A stretch of 64,000 nucleotides of DNA from Pratylenchus scribneri (Eukaryota > Nematoda > Chromadorea > Rhabditida > Pratylenchidae). A program made the position numbers and the translations under genes. The DNA lies in contig JAQSEB010000116.1 of assembly GCA_030063045.1 (NCBI GenBank), positions 723,036-787,035 of the forward strand, in the 5' to 3' direction. The notes under the pieces are model-generated. The model did not search any database. It was given only the letters and a program-made list of their open reading frames with translations, and was not told where the DNA came from. Of the stretch, positions 45,646-55,740 are shown one piece after another (position 1 is the stretch's first letter; each line of letters opens with the position of its first letter).

Positions 45646-48600
45646 TTATTTTGGAAATTGTTCAATTTTATTGAGTGATTCCAATGCTTTTTTCCTCAAT
45701 TCATCACAAAATTCTGCACAATTTGAGTAGGAAGCCAATAATTGTTTGAATGGTTCAATGTGTTCTGCGGCCAAAACATTGCTTTTCAACAGAATTGTTG
45801 GAGTATTGAAAATAGCCCATAAATTTTGGTTCAAAAATTGAAAATTTTAAACCTGTTAATTAGAGCAAATTGAAGTCGATAAGTGGCCGTATGCCTTTCG
45901 AATCCCCTCATAGCACTTGATGACACTCTTGCAAACATTTTCAGCAGTGAATGTGTCCGTGGAATGAAGTCTTCAATCACTTTACGATGGACAAAATCCG
46001 TCGATATGATGCATATCCTTTCGATCACCTTAAAAGAGAATTGGGTTATTTTTGGGTTGAATTAATGTATTTTGGCTATAAATGTAAAATAGAATGCATA
46101 AAAATGAATAAAAGTGGAAATCAAGCCCGAAAAAAATCATTGTCCTCGGAGGGGATTCGAACCCATTACCCCCAATTTTGATGGTTAACCCTCTATGCCA
46201 TAAAATTTCGATGAAATTTTTTCGGTGGATTTTTTAATAAACTCTAGCCAGTTTAAACCCAGGTATAATTTCATCCGAAAATATAAATTTTTTGCCCTTA
46301 CCTGAATTGCTTTAACTGCAACCAATTTCTCCGACTCTGTCATTGGCCTCGAAATTTTGCCATCATCGCCCAATTTTCTGATTAAACCATGCCAATTTTG
46401 ATGGATCATTGGGAGAAGGTCATTCTCATAATTTTTTATAAATTCCATTGAATAATTCAAAATGTCCAAAATGAGCAGTTGAATTGGCAAATTTTTTGAT
46501 GATATAAAATGCTTCGTCCTGAAAAATTGGTGTAAAAATTAGAAAAGTAACATTTAAGGTTTAAGGATTATATTTTATATACATATAAATGGTTTAAAAG
46601 TTTATCCTAAATACACAAACCATAAACCCAATTGGATTGAGACAGGATTCATCGGATGGTATATAATTATAATATGCAATGGTTTGGTCAACGATTAAAG
46701 GGTATTAAACGGTTTAAACCAATTTTGGTTTAATGGTTCAAAAAATAAGTTGGAATTGGTTTTAAACCCAAACCAAAATATAATTTCAATAATCTTTTTA
46801 TCATTGTTCAATGTTTTTTCAGCAAATTAAATATGTTTAAAAAAATTTAATACCGATTTAAAATGGCTGTAGAATTGGAAATCAATTCATAATTTGGGTC
46901 ATTGGGCGCATTTTTGCCCTTCTCAATTTTGTATGGATCAGCGTTGTCAGTGGTTGCAGTGGATGTTGATGGCATCAAATTTGGAAACCATTCCAACATT
47001 GATTGTGTGTAATTTCGTAGGGCCCTCAACAAAAGCATTGTCCTATTTTGGGCACTTCGGTCCAACCAATAAAGGCATTCACCAATTCCACCACGGATTT
47101 CAGTGAACATTTTGGGATTTTTGGCACATCTTGAAACCATTTCGGCAATAACCAACGGGAAGCGGGGATTCAGTGCAAAATCGTGGGCAGCCAACGAAAC
47201 TTTGAACATTATTTGGTGGACATGGGCGAAGATGAAGTCGGAGAGGGCCAATTCGGATGATAGGGCATATTCTTGCTGTAAAAATAAAAATATTATTTTG
47301 CCGAAAAGTATAAATTTAATAACATTTAAATGTTTGATCTCATCAGACCCAAATTCAAATCCAAAAACTTATTTTAATAAACGGTTCAGCTAGTTGAGAT
47401 TGAGAGGCATCATTTTTCCTATTATTGATTGTTTTTGTTTTAAATTACGTTCAGTTAAATTAGCCAAAAAATAAAAATCAATTGATGCGATTAGCTCTAT
47501 CGAATGGTATAAGGGTTATGGGTTTAAAACCGATTATTAGCCGATAATATTTTTAATTTTTCTGTCCTAAACTCTAATTGAGAAGAGATTGAATTTTGGA
47601 AGGGAAAATAGAGAGGGATGGTGGGCGGTGGGGTGTGGTAGTTTGATTCCATTTTCCATCCAAAATATTTTTAGGATGAATATTGAATAAAAGAAAATTT
47701 TGGTTTATTTACCTTTGCATAAAGTATTAAACAATGATTGGCGGCGGCTTTTATTGCAAAATTTGTGGATGAAGACCATTTTAACAATTCATAGAGCACA
47801 TCTCCAACAAGCTGAATTAGTAAATTAATTTTTTTTAATAAATATTTTTACCTTTGAAGGAATTTGATCAAATTTGATAAGTGATAAGCAGCCAATCAAT
47901 AATCTAAAAATTAAATTAAAATTAATTGGATTGGTTTTACTGAATTATGCTGGTTTCCATTGAATTTGATGGAATAATTTCTTCAATTTGTTTGTCCGAA
48001 ACATCCTCTTCAACCATTGGGTCCATTGTTTTCAATAATTCCAAGAAATTTCCAATAAATTGATGGTAATTTGCATTCCTCATTTGGCCATCATTTTCCA
48101 ATGAAAATGCTCGCATCATTTGAAAAATGACAAAAAGAATTGCAATTCTCCTCTCCAAAAAGATTAAATTTTCGTTAAAACGATCCAATAAATAATCAAA
48201 TAAATTCTGAAAAAAATGGAAATTTTTATAGAATATATTTCGGATTAATTACCTCGAAATTCGGCAAAGTGATGAAAAAGCGCATAAGTCGATAAATTTG
48301 TTGTTCATTTATGCCATATTTCAATGGAAATGAAATTATTTGATGCTGGTGGTCTCCTATAAATAAGAATTATATTTTTTAATTATTCTGTAAATAAAAT
48401 TGCACAAATGGCAAATTGCTCGTCCTCGTCTCATCACTTCGTCCCCGATTTTTTCAGCCCTCGTCTCTTGTCCCGTTTTTCGTCCTACGAGACGAGATCA
48501 AAAAAAGTCTCTTAACAAGGGAAAATCGTCTAATTCTTCGTATTTTACTAGTTCTTTGGCCATAACTTTTACCCATTGTCTCGTCTCTTCTTTTTATGAT

Positions 48601-50047
48601 GAGACGAGGACGAAGAAGAGGAGAAAGACGAGGACATTTGTGCAACAATTCATTAAAATTTTACCTCTTTCCTCAGGCTGATAATCACTAACTAACTCTT
48701 TTGAGCAATCAACTTCTATTATGGAAAGAATTGCGGAGAAAAACCTCTCCATAAAATTTTGTGATAAAAATAGTCGATTCATCAGAGTTGAATTGATTAT
48801 TGTGCATAAATTTATCAGCTAAAAAATTAAAATTGGACAATGCCAAAAATTTAAAAACAAACATTATCCAAATGTTTTTGACCCATTGAAGCATTTTTAA
48901 CATCCTTTTCCAGCGTTTTCAGTGATTTTGTCAATTTTTGTAAAGCATAGGATTCGATTAGCTCTTTATTGGATTGAAGTTTAGGAACCAATTCGGAGCA
49001 TAGATTTTGAATACTAAATTAAATAAAATGAATTTTAATTTAAATGTGAAAACCTTGGAATATCTTCGCTGTAGAGCACCGAAACCAGGTCCAATGCAAT
49101 TCGGTCGAATTCATCTTTTAATTAAAAATAATATTTTAATATTAAATTGCAAAATAAATTACCAAAAATATTCAATTCATTTATTTTATAAACAATTTTC
49201 AATGATTCAGCGCGGATTGCATCAATATTATGGGCAGACATTCTCGATAAAATTGCAGTCAACTATTAAATTTTGACATTAATTTTCTAACATTTTTAAA
49301 ATTAAACCTGTTTTAAAATTCGCTCCTTGGCCATTTCCTGCCAATTTTCATCTCTTTTGAAGGTAAGAAATGCATTCGGTGGTTCATTTTTGTTAATATT
49401 TTCATCCAATTTTGGGTTCAAATTTGTGAATGACACCGCGAGAATATTCGTCAATATCTAAAAACCGTTCAAAATATTAAATTGTAATCTCAAAAATGTG
49501 AACCTTACTGGCAAAGTTTAAAATTTTCAATGATTTCAATTCGTTCAAATTTGCTAAGAGAACCTGCAAAATTAAATATTGCTAAATAATTTGATTATTC
49601 ACTCACATTTTGACAAGTAGAAAATATGCCGGGCAGAATGAATGCAATAAAATCAGCCGAATTTTCTTTGAATTTCTCATCGATTATTGAACATAAAATT
49701 GCACCGCATTTCATTCTTTTGTATTGGAAAATTTATCAAATAACCATTTATAATAATTACCTTGTTTTTAAAGCCATTTTCGGCTGGGAAAAAGCATTCA
49801 ATAAAATTGAAACCAACTGACCGAGCATTGGCCGATTTGATGGTTCGAAAATGTCTGATAATTTTGAAGCAAATTTGCATAAAAATTGGAAATTCAAACC
49901 TGTTGAGAACCGAGGGCTTTTCATAATTTTTGTAATAATTCGTTGAAGTTCGTCAATTTCATACTCTTTTAAGGAATTTTGTTGGTCTTTCTTCTCAAGC
50001 GACAATGAAGTAAATTGTATTAAAAATTGTTCTAATTGCCCTAACAT
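45646..50047 (-). CDS. TTI1, TELO2-interacting protein 1 (TTT complex)
   Basis: TTI1 with TELO2 and TTI2 forms the TTT co-chaperone that stabilises PIK-related kinases (mTOR, ATM, ATR, SMG1). It is an all-helical HEAT-repeat protein. The start at 50047 reads MLGQLEQFLIQFTSLSLEKK. Many exons follow, for example LQRIITKIMKSPRFSTGL, FDRIALDLVSVLYSEDIP, RRIAILFVIFQMMRAFSLEN, FKVSLAAHDFALNPRFPLVI. The most conserved part is ILNYSMEFIKNYENDLLPMI HQNW followed by AVKAIQVIERICIISTDFVH and RHTATYRLQFALINR. It matches the human DVLDLCCVVLSHDKQQLLPT region and the C-terminal SHTLAFKLQLAVLQ segment. It ends NKIEQFPK at 45646. Its start lies 192 bp downstream of the PSMA1 stop. Introns hold SINE, MITE and inverted-repeat insertions. 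Confidence 0.78.
46065..46265 (-). mobile_element. tRNA-derived SINE-like copy (TTI1 intron)
   Basis: Minus-strand GGTAATGGGTTCGAATCCCC, preceded by an A-box-like TGGCATAGAGGGTTAACC and followed by AGGACAATGATTTTTTTCGG and CACTTTTATTCATTTTTATG. Confidence 0.75.
46550..46830. mobile_element. ~300-bp dispersed element (TTI1 intron)
   Basis: Contains GGTTTAAAAGTTTATCCTAA, GGTATTAAACGGTTTAAACC, GGTTTAATGGTTCAAAAA and TGTTCAATGTTTTTTCAGCA. A degenerate second copy may lie at about 47385-47580. Confidence 0.65.
48393..48642. mobile_element. Small inverted-repeat element (TTI1 intron)
   Basis: The ends are TTGCACAAATG and CATTTGTGCAA. Inner arms carry CGTCCTCGTCTC on the left and GAGACGAGGACG on the right. 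About 250 bp with no coding potential. Target duplication not clear. Confidence 0.7.
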
Positions 50048-50238
50048 CTTTGCAAATGTTTTAATTTTGGTAAATTATTCATCAAATATATGGAAATTAA
50101 AACAAAATGAAACAATTTATAATCAAAATCAAAAAACATTTATCAAAAAAGAGAAAAAAAACAATTTAAATAATATTGATATTGTCCAAACAAAATAGGT
50201 CATCCATCCATTCAATTCCATGTGTATCATCGAATGTT

Positions 50239-51447
50239 TTATTCTTGCATTTGTTGGTCCGCGCCACCATTTGCACCGTCGATATCAGCAATATGGGTCT
50301 TGACCTGCTCGCGTTCAAGGCATTCAAACTTCTGGCGTTTCCCGACGACCGCAATTGCTGTATTCTGTGAAAATTTTGAATTGATGGCTAATTTTGGTAC
50401 TTATCCAGTTTAGGTCCCCTTTTTTGGAAATTGCTTGGTCCCCCCTATGGTTTGTCATATTTCGGGTTAGGGTCAATCAGGGTTGGGTTAGGGATAGGGT
50501 TGGGTAAGAATCATCTTACGTATATCCTAAACCCAAAACCTAACCCAAACCCTAAAACCATAGGGGGGACCAAGCACTTTCCAAAAAAGGGGACCTAAAC
50601 TGGATAAGTACCCTAATTTTTATCAATAAAAAAAAACAAACATTCTCATCCAGTTTGCCAGCATCCGTTGCCAATGTCTATTTCAGTGCTCGAAGGGCAT
50701 GTTTGATGACGTTGTCCAGGTCGGCCGCCTTGAAGTTGTCCAAATGATTCGCCAAATAGGTCTTTGCACTTTGTGAACGAGCACCAATTGCGGCAGCCTT
50801 CACTTCCTCGACATTTCCTGATGGATCAGCGCTGAGCACATGTGGGCCAAGATCCTTAATTGATTTTGATTAGAAAATTAATTGTATTTATTAAGCAAAC
50901 GTCGTATCCAATGATCAGAAGTCCAACACCAAATGGGCGGCGGCCGTAATATTGTGTGTTCTCTTGCAGTTCTTAAAAGAATTTACAGAAAAAGCAGCCA
51001 ACCAAAACTTACTCAGAATGAGTTTGGTGCGCAAATCGGAAATTGAAAGGGCTGTCTGATTCTCCCATTTGAAGCTGGCGCATTCTCCTTGAATGAAGCG
51101 AGCCAAAATTCGCCCATCGGCCAACAGACCCGACATGGAAAGTCCAACATGATCGTCCAATTGGAAAGTCTTTTGTTGATATGATGAAAGTTCATTCTGG
51201 GCGCGCTTGAAATATTAAATTTGTTTTTAATTTAAAGTTATTTTAAATAAACCATGAGAGCAACCACAACCGCATGATCTTTGCCCCGAATTGCCACTGT
51301 TGCACTCCCTTGACGCATTGCTTCGACGGCATAATCGATCTGATGCAAACGACCCTAAAGATTTAAATATTAGATTTGTGGGATTAAAATTTATTATACC
51401 TGTGGGCTGAACACTGTCACATCGCTGTCATATTGATTCCGGAACAT
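50239..51447 (-). CDS. pas-6: 20S proteasome alpha subunit, PSMA1 (alpha6) type
   Basis: Alpha-ring subunit of the 20S core; alpha subunits are structural and gate the chamber. The start at 51447 reads [32 protein letters not shown], the alpha signature. It continues [60 protein letters not shown], and [20 protein letters not shown]. The last exon gives [20 protein letters not shown] and ends GGADQQMQE at 50239, like NVSIGIVGKDLEFTIYD of human PSMA1 but with a shorter acidic tail. A 217-bp MITE lies in the last intron. TTI1 follows closely on the same strand, suggesting co-transcription. Confidence 0.93.
50396..50612. mobile_element. 217-bp hAT-type MITE in the last PSMA1 intron
   Basis: The ends are GGTACTTATCCAGTTTAGGT and its exact inverse; inverted similarity covers roughly 60 bp on each side (through GGTCCCCCCTATGGTTT). 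It is flanked by the 8-bp duplication CTAATTTT (50388-50395 and 50613-50620). The centre holds GGGTTAGGGT-like and AACCCTAACCC-like blocks and no ORF. Confidence 0.88.
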
Positions 51448-52822
51448 TATTTTTACTCAATTTTCACTTTTAATTTAAATGTTTGATAATCTAAAAAGAT
51501 TAAGAAAATGATGATATTTTTTTAATTGTTATACGCGCTGATTAAATACTTTTAAGGTTCTTAATTTTCTGGTTTTAATGCTTAACAAGCGGTCAGTTTT
51601 TAGAGCCGGATGAGGTTCATTGAATAGTTTATCAATTTTTTTGATTTAAAAATGATGAAATTTTACACTAATGACCGGGAGATTATATGTATCTTCAATC
51701 ATACTGAAATAAGTTGAAACTGATGTAAACTTATATTGGGCCTATTTCTCGCCAAACTATAAGGTTGTGAGTTCACTTAAATGGCTAATTTTGAAAATAT
51801 TAACTAATTTCGGTTTAGATTGTTCATGCAGGTCGCGAGAATGAGAAATAAAAATCGCTTGAACTTTATTGTGTTGATTTAGGTATTACTGCTACTAGAT
51901 CTGATCATCTTGATTATGTGATAAAGGATGGATATGTTTATAATGTTGATTTTGATTGTCGATGTATGAATGAGAAGAAGGAATCAATTATCAACAACCA
52001 ATGAAGAGTTGAAGTGAAGCGAAGGAAGGAAGCGAAGCGCGGCGCGCTGCGCGAAGCACGAAGCTCGAAGCAGCAACATTTCATATATGATTTTTTGGGA
52101 TAAGATGTCTAAAAATTTATTTCTTTTTACCCTCCATTTTAAGCCCTGTTTCCATTCGCGGTCGTCGCTGGTCGCGTGGCTGGTTGCTGGTCGATGGTCG
52201 CTGGCCAATGACAGTTTCAATAGAAACGCTATTTTCCATTCAATGATTTGATTTCGTTGCTGGTCGCTGGTCGCTGGCTCCGTTGCTGGTCGCTGGCCTC
52301 GTCGCTGGTCGACTCGCTGGCCGGAGTGTTTCCATTGGTCAAACCAGCGACCAGCAACGAGGCCAGCAACGGCGCCAGCAACGAAACAAAAAATTTGAAT
52401 CGTTGCTGGTCGCTGGTCGCTGGCCGAGTCGCTGGCAGGGGTGTTTCCATTCATAAAAAGTGGTCATCGCTGGGCCAGCGACGGTGCCAGCAACCAGCGA
52501 CCAGCAACGATGAATGGAAAATAGCCAGCGACCAGCAACGAGGCCAACAACCAGTGAGGGAGCCAGCGACCAGCAACCAGCGATGAATGGAAACACCAAA
52601 ATCATCGCTGGTCGCTGGTTTCCTTTGTAGCGACCAGCGATGAGACGAATGGAAACAAGGCTTTAATCATAGTCTCTCTTATAAATGCGGATGCTTGTTT
52701 TTGTTTCTGGCCTTTTTGTTGTGGATATAGGAATTTGATAATTTGCACTTATTCAGTCTCAAACAAATGTATTTTTATTTTAGATTTTTGAAAGAAAAAA
52801 CGAGATTATCTAAATAATAAAT
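51448..52822. other. Divergent intergenic region between PSMA1 and SGT
   Basis: 1.37 kb. The stretch 52008-52075 is a purine-rich run of GAAGCGAAG-like steps. From 52143 it holds the inverted-repeat element listed next. The rest is AT-rich, with no recognised gene. Confidence 0.5.
52143..52662. mobile_element. GCTGGTCGCTGGTC inverted-repeat element
   Basis: The outer ends GCCCTGTTTCCATTCG and CGAATGGAAACAAGGCT form an imperfect terminal inverted repeat next to TTAA on both sides (52139-52142 and 52663-52666). The inside is made of many 7-bp steps of GCTGGTC on one strand and GACCAGC on the other, in alternating blocks. Each block edge repeats the TTTCCATT or AATGGAAA motif, as if several copies nested within each other. 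Confidence 0.7.
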
Positions 52823-54460
52823 ATGGAGAATAATGATAGTTCAGCAAAACAACCAGCCGAAACAACGCACGGGAAGGTGACAAATGATGAGCGAAATTTG
52901 GTTGTGTCATTCATCCAATTCCTACGCCGAAAAGTTTCATCAAATCAATGTACGGATGATCAAATCGAAGGATTAGAAGGTTTTTCTACTTATACAAAGG
53001 GTTTTAAACCATATATGTTTTTAAAGTTGCTGTGCAATGCCTCGAAACCGCTTTCGGAGTTTCAGACAAAAACTATGCTTTCCAGCCGTCTAAACCACTT
53101 ATTGAGATATTCAAAGCTGCAGAGGGTCTTGGTGATGGCGTAAGTTAATTGGAAAAGAAATTCATTTTTATCGGTCATTTCAGAGTGAAGAATTTCCAAC
53201 TCCTACGCAAGTTGAGATTGACCAAGCAAACAAACTGAAGGAAGAAGGCAATGATTTGGTGAAAGCTAACAAATTCGATGAAGCAATCCAAAAATACAAC
53301 GAAGCCATCAAGCTTAACCGCGATCCGATCTATTTTTGCAACAGGTTTTCGACTAAAATTAAGATGAAATAATTAAATATTTTAACAGAGCTGCTGCCTA
53401 TTGCCGACTTGAACAATTCGACCTTGCAATTCAGGATTGTCGAACTGCGCTGGCTTTGGACCAAAACTATGCCAAGGCCTATGGACGAATGGGGTATTGA
53501 TTAATTGGTGGAATTTAATCACTGATTAATAAATTTTAGGGTTGCTCTGTCTTGTCAAAATCGTTATGATCAAGCGGTTGAAGCATATAAAAAGGCACTC
53601 GAGATTGATCCGAACAATGAGAGGTAAGCAATGAAATTATTTAATGTGAAATTAATAAATAAAAAAGTTATAAGAACAATCTTCACATCGCCGAGGAAAA
53701 ATTGAAGGAGGCTCGTGACACATTTGCCAATAATCCGCAAGCAGTAATCCAATTTGACTTATTAATTCTTAATTTGATTAATTTTAGCATCCATTTGGTG
53801 GAATGTTCCCCGGAGGATTGGGCGGTTTATTGAATAACCCCGATATGATGTCAAATATTGCCCGCACGATGCAGGTTTGTTCTTTTCATTTTCAAAACAT
53901 AAAGTTTATGGTAACAATTTTTGCCGAACGACAATATTTCTTCTAGTGTACTTTAAATATGTAAAAAATTAATAAAATGGCAATCAAGCCCAAAATAAAA
54001 TAACTTCCTCGGAGCGGGTTCGAACCCATAACCCCTAGGTCCAAAATTTTCAAAAATTTTTTAGCTAAAAGCTAAAATCCTTTATTGCCAATCTAAACCA
54101 TATTTATTAGGATCCAAATGTTCGAAATATGATGGGTCAAATGATGCAGAGTTTCTTCAATGCCGGTGGTGGACCAACGCCAAATGCTCAACAAGAAGGC
54201 GGAGGAGCCGAGAACCAAGGAAATCAAGCGGAGGGCGGCGGTGCTGGTGGTGCAAATCCATTTGCTGAAATGCTCCGAGCTGGGGAAGCTGTAATATTTA
54301 ATAACAATATTTAAAAATGAATGTGAAATTTAAGATGGCCAGTGCAATGCAACAGCAAAACCCGGAGCTGATTGAAATGCTTCGACGTCAATTTGGCGGT
54401 GATGGCGATGGACCGGCAGGGAATCAAGGGGGAGAGCAACCACCACCCGGAAGCGGCTAA
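52823..54460 (+). CDS. sgt-1: SGT, small glutamine-rich TPR co-chaperone
   Basis: SGT/SGTA binds Hsp70/Hsp90 and BAG6 and handles tail-anchored and mislocalised membrane proteins. The start MENNDSSAKQPAETTHGK is at 52823. The N-terminal dimerisation domain is LVVSFIQFLRRKVSSNQCTD DQIEGLE. The three TPRs are QANKLKEEGNDLVKANKFDE AIQKY, IYFCNRAAAYCRLEQFDLAI, and AYGRMGVALSCQNRYDQAVE with YKKALEIDPNN. A Gly/Met/Asn-rich region (GGMFPGGLGGLLNNPDMMSN, MMGQMMQSF) and the C-terminal NPELIEMLRRQFG complete the family layout; the end is PPPGSG at 54460. The first exon's downstream boundary needs a splice near 52981-53035 to restore the family sequence; that junction is not fully resolved. Confidence 0.88.
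53915..54095 (-). mobile_element. tRNA-derived SINE-like copy (SGT intron)
   Basis: Minus-strand GGGTTATGGGTTCGAACCCG, followed by CTCCGAGGAAGTTATTTTAT. The 3' half is reduced. Confidence 0.65.
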
Positions 54461-54719
54461 ATTATGCGAGAATTGATGAGAGGAAGCCTATTAATGAAAT
54501 TGTGTTAGTCTCTTTACATATTTATGATCCACTCAAATTTAATGATGATGAGATGATGAGATGTTAAATTGTTTTTTAATTTAATTTTTGATATTGAATA
54601 AAAGGCGATAAATTCTCTTATTTTTATATTTATTTTACTGCTTTGGATTTTCATTATTTATATCCATCAAATAATTTAATTCCTTGCCACCTTTATGAGT
54701 ATAAAATTCAGCACAAAAA

Positions 54720-55740
54720 ATGGCAGAAATGGCCGACTTTATGTGGCAGCATACATGGCCATCGGCTGAAATTCTTTGTAACAATAATTTGAGCCAATTT
54801 TTAAAAATCATATAAATAAATTTGCCAGGTGAATTCATTGCAAATAATCCAAATTTATGGAAGGGAAAAACAATATTAGAAATTGGCTCTGGTACCGCGG
54901 CATTGCCCTCGATGACTGCACTTCGTTGTGACGCATCAAAAGTGATTATTACGGAGAAATCTCGATTGAATAAGGTTAAATATAATTTCCAATTTTATTA
55001 AAAAGATGGAAATTTTTAGGCTTTTGAATTTATTAGATTGAATTTGGAGGAAAATTTTGATGCTTCTCAAATTGAAAATTGCGTTCGAATAATGGTAAAA
55101 TTTGACAAAAATCCAATAATAATTTTATTTTAATTCAGGGATTTGATTGGGATGATCCTAAAAAATCAATCCAGAATTTGCTCAACGAGACGACAACGCT
55201 TGATTACATTTTTGGCTCAGATGTTTTCTATGATCCTTCAGTTTTTGAATTGTTAATTTGCAATGTTCTGCAACCAATCTTCCAGCATTTTCCCAATGTG
55301 GAATTTTACTTTGCATATCAAATCAGAGAGTAGGTAAATATTTTTAATTTTAATTTACTATCGGCTTTCAACTTTCCGATTTTCGAAATTCACAAAATTA
55401 TTACTTCTCTTTCATTTATAGGGTGGCTCTATCTCTATCCCAAGCCCTTTCTTAAAATGGTAAAATTTATTCAGCAAATTCCTATTAAAATGTCTAGAGT
55501 ATTGTGCATTCCATTTTCTAATTTTCCTCATCAAATATAATAAATGCACTCAGATATTTTATTCCGATCTTATCTAAAAATATCATTAAAATATTTTTTC
55601 CTTATCAAAAAAAATATTTCAGTTCCGATTGGTCCATAGAAGAATCTCTCTCAATGGTTGATCTTCGCTGCACATTGATTCGGTGTGTGGACACAAAATC
55701 GCATTCAATTTGTTTGGGCAAAATAAACAAACCATCAAAA
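54720..55740 (+). CDS. METTL23-like methyltransferase (N-terminal part of a probable fusion)
   Basis: METTL23 and relatives (methyltransferase family 16) are SAM-dependent protein methyltransferases. The start MAEMADFMWQHTWPSAEIL lies at 54720, 10 bp after TTCAG, a good trans-splice acceptor. The next exon (54829-54974) gives GEFIANNPNLWKGKTILEIG SGTAALPS, which is motif I of the SAM pocket. The following exons give AFEFIRLNLEENFDA, MGFDWDDPK, and TLDYIFGSDVFYDPSVFELL (the SDVFY motif). FYFAYQIR and DSDWSIEESLSMVDLRC correspond to the human STYQVRSADWSLEALLYKWD. The exon starting 55623 runs without a stop into the N-acetylglucosamine kinase domain, so no separate terminator for this enzyme was found. 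Confidence 0.8.

Noticed and set aside
50455..50560. Telomeric repeat because of GGGTTAGGG-like strings
   Set aside because: The strings are imperfect, short, and in the middle of a MITE with inverted ends; nematode telomeres usually use TTAGGC.
52229..52605. ORFs rich in PATSDQQR / WSLVAG repeats
   Set aside because: Products of the 7-bp GCTGGTC step array, open in several frames on both strands.
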